DNA of 64,000 nt from contig JAQFWX010000075.1 of the NCBI GenBank assembly GCA_027605045.1, positions 115,974-179,973 on the forward strand. Reading direction: 5' to 3'. Source of the stretch: Phallus indusiatus. Its lineage: Eukaryota > Basidiomycota > Agaricomycetes > Phallales > Phallaceae. Position 1 is the first letter of the stretch. The number at the start of each line of letters is the position of its first letter. Of this stretch, positions 10,070 through 22,630 are shown in pieces. Under the pieces are notes generated by a model that worked only from the letters and a program-made list of their open reading frames with translations, did no database searches and had not been told where the DNA came from. The translations under genes were made by a program, and so were the position numbers.

Positions 10070-11976
10070 TTACATTTTGACAGATGAACTGGTAGTAGTA
10101 GTAGTAATGTCCTCCCTGATCAGCACCACAGGCCCAGCGTATACCCGTCGGCCCTTGACGAAAAAATACACCAATGAAAATATAATCGTGCACATGTAGA
10201 TCAGAACATTCCAGTTGAAGTTCGTCGGGTTCACTATCTTTGTCATTGGGAAGAAGGTCATCACGAACACGAGAACCAAGAACGCCAGGGCTAAATCATT
10301 GATCACCCCTCCCCATCTACCAAGGCTCCATCGTGCTGGAGGCAACGGCTCGTGTCGCAATCGTTTTAAACGAACACAAGCAATGCAAATGATGTACGAG
10401 GACAAAAGTGCCGCCGTTCCTAACGATGCAATAGCATTAAACGCGACCGTGCTGCCGATATTGATAAGGGAGAGTAGGCATGTGATAGTGAAAGACACAA
10501 AAACTGCATTAACAGGAATATCGAGACCAGGCCTGACCTAACGGAGCCATATGTTAGCAGAGATAAATAAAGAAACAAATAGATAAGCAAATAAAAAGTT
10601 TTCCTATCATCAAATCTCACCCGAGATAGAAACGAAGAAAAAGGAACACCTTGATCTCGTGCAAATGCAAACAATTGCCGCGATGCGGTAGCCATGTTAC
10701 TGACGCAACCGCAAAATGTCAAAATGATGAGAATCGCACTCAAGATGGCCGTTCCAGCATTAGATTTGGTAGCCGCCTGGAAAACCAATATGTACGGCTG
10801 AACTTCAGGATTAGCCAAAATCGTATTGATATCTCCGAGGCAGAAGCAGAATGTGATGAGCATAACAAATCCCAAAAACCCATTAAGAAAAGTGGTCGCC
10901 ATCATAGCTCGAGGGAGAACAAGAGACGCATCTCGAATTTCTTCGGACAAATGTGCGGCTGAGTCAGGCCCTACGAATGCGAAAATGGGCGACAATACTC
11001 CAATCAACGTGGACAGTCCAATATTCCCCCACCCTCCTCCATCGGTGAACTGAGTGAATACCACTTTCGCGGAGTTACGCGGCGCGAGGACCCAAAGCGT
11101 GATTAAAATGACGAAGAAGCCGACTATATGCAATACCAATGCAATGATTTCCACAAGAGGGAGGCGTTTGACCAAGATGGTGTTGAAAATGAGGGCCAAA
11201 AGCGAGACGGCTATTATGAGAAGAGTAGCGTGCCATTGTTCAAAGACATAATGAGTATCCATAACAATCAAGAGACTCTGGATCTGGGATGCCGTCAGAA
11301 ACGCAATGCTGGTGATCCCAGTCTGCCAAGCCAAAACGGCGACCCATCCTTGAGGACTTGTATGTGAGAAAGGCTCGGGCGATAAGCAATTGAAAAGAAA
11401 ATATGTATACCAGTCATATAGCTCAAAAACCTTTGAGAGCTTTTAGGGGCGAACTCGGATACCCAATGGTATTGACCACCTGTCGTGGGAGCCATTGAAG
11501 CCATCTCGGCCATAGATGCAATCAAGCATGAAAACCCGAACCATGTCATGATATACATGTATATCAAACCCGCCGTACCGCCATTAACAAGACCGAAGGA
11601 GCTCACGCTTGACTTGTCGAGTTAGATGAATGGTCATGAGAACAGTGCATAATGAAAACTGACGTTAATTGGCCTTCCCAGGTGCTCATTAAAAGACATG
11701 TGAATGCGAGAGTAGTGAGAAAGTTGAACATGCGCTATACATACATTGACAACCATAGTTTCAGTCACGGGATGAAAATAAAATAAAATACATATAATAC
11801 AATCGCACCTTCATCTCCTGCTTTCTGCCCAAGCGGTCCATGTCCTTTTGGTCATTCCAAGAGTTCGAAGCAATATCGGAACTTGACAGTTCGACATCAT
11901 TGGTATTGATCTCGATCGACTTTGTGGAAAGGCTCGAGTCTTTTTCCTTCAAACGGGGATTTTCATGGTTCGACAT
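10070..11976 (-). CDS. Amino acid/GABA permease (APC superfamily, Uga4-like)
   Basis: About 540 residues with 12 predicted membrane helices. The start MSNHENPRLKEKDSS is hydrophilic. Family signs include MAEMASMAPTTGGQYHWVSE in the first periplasmic loop, WQTGITSIAFLTASQIQSL, FAFVGPDSAAHLSEEIRDAS, GCVSNMATASRQLFAFARD and the tail segment PMTKIVNPTNFNWNV. These are typical of fungal GABA/choline/amino-acid permeases of the ACT family (Uga4, Hnm1). The exact substrate is not decidable. The largest exon covers about 11334-10541. The final exon encodes helices 10-12 and ends with a Thr/Ser-rich cytoplasmic tail. Confidence 0.88.
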
Positions 11977-12832
11977 AATTTTGAATTGAATTTTGTAAAA
12001 CCAGTCGGATGGGGATAGAACGAGAAGGGAATTGACAGCGAGGATAGAACCGATCCCTGCAGGGCGCCCTTGATGCCTCAGAGTCTGAGGGGGAAAAAAG
12101 AGGCGGATGGGTGATGATGTTATATAGGTTTATGTGAGAATTAGAAGGTGGGATCTGAGATGATATACGTTGTTTGGAGAAGTAACATGGTAATCTCGGG
12201 GGCTCAGTGGTTAACCCAAATTTGTTGACGGTGATCTGGGATTTCTCATTTAATTTAGCAGACACAGGCACCCGCTATTCCAAGTCCGCGCTTGTGTTTA
12301 AATAGGTACCGGGAGTGGGGTAAACTCTTGAGAGACTATTGGAGAATGTGGCACGAGTTACTAGACCGGAAACGCCTAGTCGAGGTCAGCAGCCAGTGGC
12401 AGCTGCAGTGGGAAGAAGCCTGCCAAAAGGTACCATCAAGAAAGTCTGAAAGCGCTCTGGATATACATACATACCTATACATACTCACATATATATTTAT
12501 ACATATATTTTGGCTTGTATCAACATCCGGCGCAGTTTCGGAGAGCCAGACACGAAGATATCAGTCGTTGTGTGTATGAACCTGAGCTTGAACATCCGAG
12601 TGCCTGGCCATCACTGAAATTCGAAAATGTCTTGTTGCGGTCTACAAATGCCCTGACGATGACGAACTTGCATCAGCAAAAATTTTCAAAAATCTCGCCA
12701 ACGTTAACTTGAATACTATTCCATTGGTCGAGTCCTGATCTAATTACGTAACGACCAAGGCACAATTCGCGCGCCACACTGCCGTTGTTACAGGTTGTCG
12801 CCTGTTGTCGCTGCTGACCGCACTTTGATCCA
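11977..12832. other. Intergenic region with two unexplained open stretches
   Basis: The first part is the promoter of the permease. Plus-strand open frames at 12292-12470 (WGKLLRDYWRMWHELLDRKR) and 12515-12712 look moderately protein-like. No splice pair joins them and no domain is recognisable. They could be a gene remnant. Confidence 0.35.
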
Positions 12833-13812
12833 ATGAATTCCGCTCCTAGTGGTGGATATCCTGTAGCTCCTTACACCCAGTCCAATAGCTTCGATGATAC
12901 GCGCGGTTATCCTCAACTCAATAACTTCAATGATGCACGCTCGTACTTGGATTCTGTTCTAGAATTTTCCCGGAGCGGCGTCGAACATGTTAACAAGTTT
13001 TTTTTCAATACCCTTCAAGAGAAGACCAATCATATAGAAGCCCTTCGTGCAGAGCTCGCTGCCTCTCAAAATGCCGCCGGCTCCCGAATATATAACATGC
13101 AGCAGACTATAGCCCAACTCAAAAGACAACTCGACGAAAAAGATACTCTCAGAGACCTTACACTCAACAAAAAGATCGCTGAATTCAACCAGCTGCAGCA
13201 ACATGCTGCTCAGACAAACGCTTTTTATACACAGAAACTTCGTGCGCTTTCCACAGAGAACGAACAACTAAAGTTCAAGCTAAGTCAAGCTGAACAACTA
13301 CACCAACGGGAACAACTACAACTACAACAGCTGCAGAAACAACCCGTCGCGGACCTTGATTTCAACCTGACAGAAGAACAAAAAGAAAAACTACAGAAGT
13401 ACATTGGAGAAGAACTGATTAGGAAACTCACAGAAGGTATTTTATACATTCTTGTGCTTCTCTATTCTCATTTACAATCACCGATAAAGCTAAAGGTCTA
13501 ATAATCAAAGGGCTGCAAGAACGAATGAAAGAGTCTCAGGAACAAGTAAAGCAACTTCAGAAACGAGTCAGAGAGCTTGAAGAACAACTGGAGGGTGCCA
13601 GGACTACAAATGATCACAGTAGCACATCAGACAATCCTGTACGACCGCAATCCGTATTACATCCCTATTCGCATGCTGACTGTTAATCGTTTATACAGGC
13701 TAATCCACCAGCACCACCAGCACTGACTTCTCAGGACCATGACCAATCAAATACCCTCGCCGACGAATTAAGTTTAATCAGCCAGCGGCACAATTTTGAA
13801 GGTGGTTCGTGA
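12833..13812 (+). CDS. Coiled-coil protein of unknown function
   Basis: Three exons (12833-13435, about 13492-13639, about 13699-13812) give about 285 residues. After a Gly/Pro/Tyr-rich start (MNSAPSGGYPVAPYTQ) nearly the whole protein is heptad-patterned coiled coil, with AALRAELAASQN-like heptads, Gln/Leu-rich QLQLQQLQKQP, and a second coil KQLQKRVRELEEQLEG. The C-terminus is Pro-rich (NPPAPPAL). A cytoskeletal, kinetochore or scaffold role is typical of such proteins, but nothing specific is visible. Confidence 0.75.
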
Positions 13813-14196
13813 TGTGGCGTATCCATCATCATCCTTACGTAGCATTGAACAAAGTGACTTTCCTGCGTTGATGGTATTGCCATTTTCAAACCTGGAATAA
13901 CGTTCTCTCTTCCGAAATGAAAAAGAGGCTCGTCATTCTCACTCAAGGTGACAGGTTCCAATTTTATACCTTTGTTCACATTTTTTCAACATACAGTTGC
14001 AACAGAGCCGTCTTTTACATAAAGGTCGCTCGTTTTCTGTCTTTTTAATGCGGTCTGTTGTACCTTACTTCTGTAATGACTACAAACAACATGTATATAA
14101 AAGTTTACATGACCGTACGACTTTCATATACTCTTTAAGAACAGACCTATCACTAGCTTCGCATCCTAAATGTATACAGTGAAAAAAAAAAAATAA
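13813..14196. other. Convergent 3' region; no gene seen
   Basis: AT-rich sequence between the stop of the coiled-coil gene and the stop of the BTB gene. It ends in a poly-A tract at 14182-14193. No exon-like structure was found. Confidence 0.5.
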
Positions 14197-15322
14197 TTAT
14201 AGAAATGTTCTACGTTTTCGAGGCATCGTGTACTCAACGTCTACAGTGGGTAAATTGAATTCAACGGGTAAACTCTTCCAGATATTATCTTCTAATTCCC
14301 TCAACAGCCCAAAAATCCAATTCTCGCAAGTCGTGCAGTTTTTGACGCCGAGATCAACCAGCGATCTCAAAGCGAACGGTTTTTCGAAATTCGGTGTGCC
14401 GTCCAAAAATCTGGAACCAAGCTGGGCTTGAAGCCTGAGTAATATCTGACGGCGGTTGCAACAATGGGCATCTCCATACTCCGAGATCCCCCCTGCGCGA
14501 TATTCCTCCAGCAATTTATCAAAGCAACGTTTATAGCGCAAATATATTCGACTTTTGCCGAGAAAGAGGCAGCCAAGGTCTTCGGATGACAGAAGACTTA
14601 GCTTGTTTGCACCATCTGCTGTCCACTGTTCCATCGGGATAGTAGCAAGTTCATAAAAAGCTGTTGGAAGCAATGCAGAGCAATTGGTGATTCTTGCTGC
14701 CCTGATTACCCCAATGCTACTCGCTATCCTCTCTCGCTCCGATTGGTCTTTTGCGAAATACTCTTCGCGATTAAGTGACCAGCTCTCCAGAAGTAGTTTG
14801 ACTACAACTTTATAAATCTTGTCAGCTTGGTACTTGTGAGAGAGCCGCATTAGGCCGAGAGTGATGTCCAGGTCAGTCGTCTCGCGAATATCATCGATGT
14901 CTTCCCCGAATGCTGACAACCCAAGGGACTCTTTGAGATCAGTACTTTCGTAAAAGTCGTCTCTGTAAATGATATTGAGTGACATCAAGAAAATATGAGC
15001 TGACCGAGATCTCTTATACGCACAGGCCGTAATAAAATGCCCAGATCAAGGCACAAACGTCCTTCAACGGATCCTCTAACGGCACAACTGGTAAACTGTC
15101 TTGCGCTAAACACTGTTCGGATTCTCTTCCTAGGTGAAACATATCTTTCCAAACGGGACTATGCAAGGAAAGAATATGTTGGTGGACGCAAAATTGATAT
15201 TCTACTCCATTGTTTTTAACTTGCAGAATAACGTCACCGGAGTAATGCCAGTAGGGAGGAGCGTCAAGGAGGATCGTCTTGCTAGCAAGAGCTATTTCTG
15301 GACGTCCCATGCCTTGGACCAT
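14197..15322 (-). CDS. BTB/POZ-domain protein of the expanded mushroom type
   Basis: Two exons (15322-about 15021 and about 14959-14197) make about 350 residues. Exon 1 is the start of a BTB fold: YWHYSGDVILQVKNNGVEYQ, CVHQHILSLHSPVWKDMF, then LPVVPLEDPLKDVCALIWAFY. The intron falls where the sequence continues YYGLDDFYES. The rest is alpha-helical (LGLMRLSHKYQADKIYKVVVK, WTADGANKLSLLSSEDL) and ends in a basic tail. Agaricomycetes carry dozens of such paralogues. BTB folds can bind cullin-3, and CUL3 itself lies in this window, but the link is inference only. The first ATG is at 15322; a second Met (MGRPEIALASK) follows four codons later. Confidence 0.82.
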
Positions 15323-16865
15323 CACGGGTAGGATTTTGAAGCGGTAAAGGTAGAGAGATTAAAACAACTTTGAGGAATTTGCTACTGCTAGTTATTGTAT
15401 GTTCATTTATTTTATCACTTCGCTCATGAAACCTTAAAAGCGGAAGCAGTCCGCATGGTCCCTGCGCTGTTGAGTTGAGGGCTCAATGACATTACACTAA
15501 ACAAACACGAACCTCGTGCATTACCCATGGTATACAAGCAACGACAGCCGAGGATGTTTCCTCAATGAACAAACAGGCTTAAAATCTGACGATGTTCAGA
15601 CGCCGTTTCGGGCTGGATGGGATGCGCATGCCAGTCGTCCATCTTAAAAAAACGCATTCATTGATATCGATATCGTTCATGACGCAGCGAGCCTGCGACA
15701 AATTAGGAAGAAAGAGGGGCCGGGATTACCGAACGCTTGAATGCAGTCATACGGTATTGTGTATAACCTGTTTAGTGCACGTAATAAGCGCCGGATACGT
15801 TTCTCCAAGTTTGTCGTCTGCACACAAACATTTGCAAAAAAGTTTACATGGTAGTGCCGCTTTAATATCGCGACAGAGATACTATCAAAATAAACCTATC
15901 TCAAAGTCAAAGATACAAAGAAATAGAGATAAGAAAACTGGGAAAACGAGTCGGTCAAGACCATGAAAAGAAAAACAAAATTTACGCGAACATGTTTGAG
16001 TTTTATAGAGGAGACAAAGATTGAAAGCTGAGGGTTAAAAGGCATCCGGAAGATATACAATAGCAGCAAATGAGATTCAATGCATCGAATGGATTGAAAG
16101 AATATGCAGAGACGAGAAAAAAAAAGAAAAAGAACACAATACATTGCACACTGAATGACAATTGAAAACAACAAAAGCGAAAAAAAAACAAAGGCAGAAT
16201 ACCTGTCAAAAGTAAGACGGTACACGGAGATGGGAAGGACAGGTTAATGTTTAGCGGTTAAATTGCATTTGAAATAAAGAGAATATGAACGAGAGCATCG
16301 ATTGATTGAAGGAGGCGCAGTGATGCCTAGGAGTGCCCAAGGAGGTATATATGGACACCGATATGACTGAAATGACTGTGCGAAATGATATTGAGATTGA
16401 GTAGCAGTAAAAGAAGGTCACAGGACTGTGGAGGTAATTTTGATGATAATCCGAGCGAAGCAGTAAGCGACAAGGAGACGAGGTGGCAAGGGCTGATGTG
16501 TATTAGCCTTGATAAGAGAGAATGGAGACAGAATTGAGACCACGTTTCTCCGGGTGGACGCAGGAGTAGGGGACCGTAAGACGGGATGATAACGTACAAA
16601 ACGCATACGTGAACAAGAGTAGTCGGAGGAGAGTACAGAGTCTGGTGTAGATAGAGTACAGTAACGCTTCCCTTCTGAAGGGGAGCATATATCCCTATAA
16701 AAATATGCAGGTCTATTCGAAGACAAGGTTGGAAAATGAATGGCGAAGGAATGTGTGTTGGCGCAACAGATTATTGGCCGTTTCGCGCATCTTGAGGCAA
16801 GAGGGAGAAAAGAATGACGATGGTTGATAAAGGTGAAAATGACACGGTAGATATTTGCCGCGATT

Positions 16866-16902
<37 letters not shown>

Positions 16903-17058
16903 AAACATAAGAGAGCGTGATAAGGTTCAACAAACAACAAAGAGAAATCCGGTGCGTTGGCACGATAGACTGACTTTGAGTTCAATACGAATTTAGACGA
17001 ACGATGACGGTGATAATGATGGTACGACTGTTTGTTTTTACGTGACCTGCGCGCACAT
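15323..17058. other. Long intergenic region without a recognisable gene
   Basis: About 1.7 kb between the BTB start and the stop of the Ser/Pro-rich gene. Minus-strand ORFs here are Ser/Leu/Phe-rich readings of purine-rich sequence and show no splice logic. A (GA)n tract at 16868-16896 lies about 160 bp past the stop codon of the next gene. Confidence 0.5.
16868..16896. repeat. (GA)n microsatellite
   Basis: About 14 GA units, probably in the 3' UTR of the minus-strand Ser/Pro-rich gene. Confidence 0.95.
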
Positions 17059-18886
17059 TTATAGCGATGATAACTCGAAAGCACTTCCCAAACCCGGGCC
17101 CGCTCCGGTATCCTGCGACGTATGACATTTCTCCTTGGTAGTCTCAGATGGAACAGGTAAACTTCCGAAGGAAATTTTTCTACCAATGCCGGCATTGAAA
17201 AGCGTCGTCTTGACACGACGTAGAGTCCTAGTCGGAGAAGGAGCTGACGGTAACACAGTCTGGCTAGAGGGATCAAGTGAAGCTATGTTAACATTCGCAA
17301 CTGGCGATGACGGTTGAGTTCCTTGGGAAGGAAGCTCGGGCCCAAAGATCGTCTCAACCCGGGGACGAGTGGCGCGAGTGCCAATTCGGGGTGACGTAGC
17401 AGCCTTGACTTTGACCCTTTGTTTTGCAGCAGACGAAACAGTAGGTTTAGTAGCAGACGAGTTTGTATGAGGTGATGATACTCGTTTCTTAGGTCTCGTT
17501 TCAGTAGCAACAACAGCAGCAGCAGCAGGTGAAGAAGGTTTGATAGTTCTGCTTCTGAGGACTCTGTTAGGCTGTTGGGAAGGAGACGCTGCTTCAACTG
17601 AATGATGCGATTCCTCTGTTGCTTTCTTTTTTTTCTCAGGGGTTCCACTGCGAGAGCTTGTGTTTGACTTGGTGCGGGGCCTTTTGACCGTTGTCTGTCT
17701 GACTTTCTCTTCTTCATCCGTTTCTGAATCTTGGGGTTGTTTCTCTGGCGAAGCGGGGGTAACGGAGGATGAATTTAGCTGGCCCTTGGTTCCAGAAATA
17801 CCGCCAAAGCTTGGTGCTCTTTTCAAAGTGGCAGGAGCGGGACAGGAAAATGAATCGGCACGACGAAGGCGGGAGGGAGGCCCCGTCCTGCCATCAACCG
17901 CGCTTGACACTGGATTTGATATAGTAGAAACGGAACGGCGTAGCGTTTTAGGAAACGGAGCGGTACTCAATGAGCTGGGAACTGGTCGCGGTCGGAGCAC
18001 CATCGCTGGTAGCTGATTGATGTGACTAGGAGCCGTCACGCAACGGGGAGGAGGAGGGGAAGGGGTGCGGGATGATGGTCGGGCATAGGGATGATAGGTT
18101 GTGATGATACGGTCTGCCCGCTGTAGACGAGTAGAGAGCCTGGGAAAAGGAGTCAGTCCACCTTAAACCTTAGAAATCGAACGGGCGATAGAGGAAATGA
18201 CCAACCTGAGTAGCGAGTTATTCGTCTTGTCCCTTGCTGGTAAAAAATCCATGCTAGACTGTCTATATAATGGTCGAGTTGAAGGAAGAGCCGGTCGCTT
18301 TGACTTTGTTGGGTGCAAGACTGGAACAACGTCGTTCCCAGTAACAAGGTTTTCATCATCTTCGTTGACTTCATCAATTGTCATATTCTCCTTGTCGCTT
18401 GTTCGTGCAACCTCGGCGAGCTTTGCACGAGTGGCACGAATAGAATGTGGCCATTCGAGGTTTTCGTGAGCTTTCAAGACACGACGGGCAATCTGATCCA
18501 GAAGATTTGAAGGCGGAACTGGACCATTGAAGGGAGTGTACAGATGTCCCGGTAGAGCATCTAGGGCCTAAAAAGCGCATTGTGATTCCAAGATTTAACG
18601 AGTAAATACAGTTGAATAATTAAAAAACGAAAGCTTAGTGACATACGCGTATGAGAAGGGCGATCTGTTCTGGATTCCACTCGTATTGAGTGTCGTCGTC
18701 AGCATTGCCTGTTGAGCTTCCCCAGCTATCTATGCTGTTCCTGGGAGAGACAATGAGCTGCGCTGCGAAAGGAGTTGAGGGAGAGCATGCGCGAGGAGTC
18801 CTTGGGGAAAAGGATCGTGAAGAAGTTGGGAGCTGTGGATGAGGCAAGACGAGGGTGAGAGCAGGCAATGGCCTGCGAGAGGACAT
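17059..18886 (-). CDS. Large Ser/Pro/Arg-rich, probably disordered protein
   Basis: Three exons (18886-about 18648, about 18570-18203, about 18138-17059) give about 560 residues. The first starts MSSRRPLPALTLVLPHPQ and ends QYEWNPEQIALLIR. The next continues ALDALPGHLYTPFNGPVPPS, then a helical RRVLKAHENLEW. The last is basic and Ser/Pro-rich with Lys/Arg clusters (PEKKKKATEE, TRPKKRVSSP) and many SP/TP sites. It looks like a nuclear, phosphorylated, intrinsically disordered protein. No catalytic domain is visible and I do not recognise the family. The start is supported by a T-rich leader before the ATG. Confidence 0.75.
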
Positions 18887-19264
18887 GAGTAATGGGTGTT
18901 GAGGTTTATGGTGAGCAACTGAGGGACGTATAGAGAAGAAGAAAAGAAAAGAAGATAGACAATAAAAGGAAAAAAGAAAAGAAAAGGCGAAGTGTGATTT
19001 GGATGGTTGTAGTGAGGCAAGAAGACACGAGGCGGCGATGGAATTAAGCGCGAGCCTGAGAAAGGGCGCCAGCACTCAATCATATTATTGCACAGAAGCT
19101 TATTTTTTTTCTGAGAACAAAGAAAGACAAAGACAATAAAATTGACACACAAGTGACTATAATACTAATGAAATACAAAAACAAAACTATTGGTTCTATT
19201 GGGTATCGCAATGGGTATCGCAGAATGAGCTGAACGTGTTGGGGGTGTAGTCGAGCGATTAATT
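18887..19264. other. Intergenic, no gene seen
   Basis: Purine-rich leader of the Ser/Pro-rich gene (T/C-rich on its own strand) followed by the 3' flank of the next minus-strand gene. Confidence 0.5.
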
Positions 19265-20013
19265 TCAATTCTCAGTGATCATTTGCATTTCCTGGCGTAG
19301 TTGGGCGACGATCATCTTGTCCGTTTTGATCTGTGCTAGAACAGTATTCATCGTCTGCTCTACCTCTCCGACCTGAATCAACAAGGCGGACACATGCGAG
19401 AGGTCCTCTTCAGTCTGGTTTTGCGTTTCTATACACTTTTGTTCAAAACTGTCATGTTCTCGCGAAAATCGTTCATTCTCTTCAATGTGTTGTTTGTAAA
19501 ATTCATGCAGATTAGAGATTTCGCGGCTAAGTGGTCCCCAATGTGATGGCGATTCATTAGACCTGTAGTAATTGTGTTCAAAGGCTGAGAATGATTTAGG
19601 CGCATTTGTGTTCATTTGAGACATTGGCTTTAGTCTTATACAGTGAAAATTTCTTATTGAAATTAGTCAACAAAAGAAATGTAAAATGACCTTTTTCAGG
19701 AACTCACGTTGAGAATGTGACGGAAGTGTTGGTGGCTGAAGTTGAAGCTCATCCGGTGGCAACTTCAACCGTGACGCGCCCCACTGAGCACTGTCTTCAC
19801 TATGTTCACACTTGAATAGCCAACGAATAGCCAAACTTTGGCTTAAGACTTTGAGTCGTACGCCAATGTCCCACATAGCGCGTATTCCCAACATATCTTC
19901 GACCCCGATGTTTCCCACTAAATAAATTATATGTGCAGAGACTTTCAGGGTCAATTCCGACAGTGGGAGATCTGGAGTGAAAAGTCTAACCTGAAGGCTA
20001 TGCCCACGGTCAT
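19265..20013 (-). CDS. Small coiled-coil protein of unknown function (start uncertain)
   Basis: Two exons are clear. About 19917-19708 encodes NIGVEDMLGIRAMWDIG, LAIRWLFKCEH and ends LPSHSQ. 19584-19265 continues PFEHNYYRSNESPSHWGPL and then a long coiled coil (EFYKQHIEENERFSREHD, EEDLSHVSALLIQVGEVEQT). They join through a canonical donor (GTGAGT at 19707) and acceptor (TTCTCAG before 19584) in frame. The 5' end is unresolved: the ATG at 20013 (MTVGIAFR) does not splice in frame with the next exon by any site I can find. The helix-loop-coil layout resembles small kinetochore or tethering subunits, but no family is recognised. Confidence 0.6.
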
Positions 20014-20020
20014 GATTCAC

Positions 20021-20433
20021 CTTATCAATGGGATGAAATCCATTTCATATTAATAATACACCGATTCTCCCTTTTCTTGCATGTCAGTTCATTAATAAGC
20101 CATAGTTATACTACAGGTTACCCTCTGTCCAGGAATTTCATATATTTATTTCATTTGCCCAGCGAGATGACATTTTAAACTTTAATGGTTTAGATGTTCA
20201 ATAGTGTCAAACACTCTATTCGTGTATTATACTATACAACTTCGTCAAAAGAAAAACACCGGCTATAGGTGCATATATGCTACAATTTCCCGAGAGTGCT
20301 CCCAGAACAAATGCCCGAGGTACAATAAGGAAGACTACAATGAACAAATGTCCGATAAATGAAAGAGACGGGTATTGATGAAAAAAAAACAGTGCAAGGT
20401 ATAAAAGCTTAAGATGTTGGAGCCAGAAGTTGA
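20021..20433. other. Intergenic, no gene seen
   Basis: AT-rich 5' flank of the coiled-coil gene and 3' flank of the TIM-barrel gene. Confidence 0.5.
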
Positions 20434-21707
20434 TCAAGGAACAGAGGCGGATAGCTGTACAGTTGCATAACTTTCACATTTCAATCTGAGTTTGGATACC
20501 GTGGTGCTTTCTTCGATGTTTTGAGCTGAAGAACCGCTAGCTGTACTTGGAGTGTCGCTGGGTAATCTCAAAGCCGGTCTCATCGCTATTTGGAATCCTT
20601 GAGTCAGGATTATAATTAATAATGATCAGAAAGGATCTTCAATCAGGAAAGCAAAAACCACCAACCGTTATTGAATGTACAAGCCACAAAAAGTTTTTCC
20701 AGGGATTCCATTCCTCGGGTAGCATGTTCAAGAGGAACTTGGGATCGGGGATCATTTAGACTATCATTGAATATTTCAAGAGCCCAAGGCCCATCATAAC
20801 CAGTCCTTATGACTGCCTTAGTAAATTCAACAACGGGTAAATATGCACCTCGGGAGACTTCGAGAGGAAAAAGACGCGATGAGCGGGACCACGGTCTAAG
20901 AGGCGGAATGGTAGGATCAGTTGAAGGGACCAGAGGAGGGAGCATGCGTCTTCCATCTGCAACTTGAAAGTAAAATATTTTATCGGGAGATAATTGGCTT
21001 AGCTTCATGAGACTTATGCTGAAAGAAGACGCTGTCAAGTCTGAAGGCTGCTGAACACCAGATGGATGATAAGGATCAGCCCATTCGCGTGCCGCAGTGT
21101 TGAATGAATCCAGACAGACACCGAGATTAGGTCGATTAGCAAGTTTCACGGCCTCCCAAGCTTGTTCCCACGTATTGATAAAAGTTCCCCAAGACAATGC
21201 TTCGTAACAGATTTTTACGGGACTCCCATTCACATTCAGACTAAGAGCATAATCTGCCAGCTCGCCGAGCTCGGTGGCCACACGGGCAATGTCCGGGATC
21301 AGCTGTTGCGCGGGCAATGTGGTAGACGGTATCAAGAGCATATCACATCCCAGAAACGGCAGAATAGAAATCGTACCCCGAGCAGCACGTATACGCTGTG
21401 CAGTCTCGTTGGGATCAAGGCGGGCTTCGAACTCGCGGAAAGGCTGCAGACATAACAGCTTGATGTTGTAGACCGAACAGAGACTGTTTATAGCTATAGC
21501 AGCAGCTATGGAAGTTTGGTCACCGTCCACAGTTGATTGAGGTAGATGATTTTCGACAGCATAGTCGCGTTTGAACTTTTCCCAGTCAGTGTCGAAGAGG
21601 TCGATAGCCGTAAAGCCCGCAAGAGCAGCTGCTTCTAATTTTGAGCGCATAGAATGATATTGGCATGAGCCAAGCGATAGAGAGGATATTGCTTTCAATG
21701 GAAACAT
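20434..21707 (-). CDS. Xylose-isomerase-like TIM-barrel protein, 3-dehydroshikimate dehydratase-like
   Basis: A long first exon (21707-about 20666) plus a second encoding the C-terminal 55 residues give about 400 residues. The start LKAISSLSLGSCQYHSMRSK and LEAAALAGFTAIDLFDTDWE are the first strand and helix of the sugar-phosphate isomerase/epimerase barrel. Later come CDMLLIPSTT, VKICYEALSWGTFINTWEQA (metal-ligand Glu), NLGVCLDSFNTAAREWADP (metal-ligand Asp), FYFQVADGRRM and GYDGPWALEIFND (final Glu). These fit fungal 3-dehydroshikimate dehydratases (QutC/Qa-4 type), which turn 3-dehydroshikimate into protocatechuate in quinate breakdown. No other quinate gene is near, so another epimerase-type substrate is possible. 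Confidence 0.75.
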
Positions 21708-22630
21708 TGAAACGGGGATCTGTAGTTCGACGATAAAAAAACTAAAAGCAAAGTTGAGGTTGAGTTATTAACATACTGCCAGTCACACACGTATCAATGA
21801 GAGTCAGCCCAGCACGAAAACAATTCAATCGACAGCCGACACGTTTTGAATATATCTTCCAAAATCGTTCAGAAGGACACGTCTGTGCATTCATAGTGTA
21901 CATTCAAGTACAAACTTCTAGTTAAGCAATGCCGTCGAAATAACTGATTATCTCGCCGCCAAAACATAAACCATAAAGCTTGTCCCACTGCAGCTATTTG
22001 GATTCGTGGCAAGGGCTCAACTTGACTTGACGATAATCGCCACAATGACACAGGAATGTTGTTTGCATATCTGACAATGCCAAGTTTGAATTTGAGATTC
22101 CGGTAATACTAGTTCAGCTGGCAGTGAACTCAGAGATACTATTGAAATGCTATTATTTCATCAGCGCATACCGTCAGTGGCAAGAATGAAGACACGAACT
22201 TGCTTAATTACCTGGAGTCGGACGATGCCGTGTTCCATGTGTCTGACTTAGTCGCCACTGCATTACCCTAAAATGGTAGCGGTGAAGAGTTTCCCAAACC
22301 GACTCGAAGATATTAGTCATGCCGCCCTGATTGGCATACTAACGCCGTTGAAAACAATCATATTATTTCTATATTGCCCAGATAGACTTTGAGTATGTCG
22401 CAACACCCAAAACTTAAATATGTGTATAAAGCCAAATGAATGAAAGACAAGACTTATTTTGGAGGAAGAAGATGGGTGAAGGTGAGATAAAGTAGAAAAA
22501 CGAAGACATAGACCACGCTGCAAAAGAACAAGGTGTCATATGAACAAGAAGAAGTCTGTTCCAGACAAACACAAGCCCATTCATTCGAGTTACCCAATCG
22601 GGCAGATCATAGAAGTTTGTAAGGGGGACC
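21708..22630. other. Intergenic, no gene seen
   Basis: About 920 bp upstream of the TIM-barrel gene and downstream of the small heat-shock gene. Short ORFs have no family signs. Confidence 0.5.

Noticed and set aside
16418..16963. Long open minus-strand reading of 181 codons
   Set aside because: Low-complexity Ser/Leu reading through a GA microsatellite. No splice structure, no domain, and it falls in the 3' flank of the Ser/Pro-rich gene.
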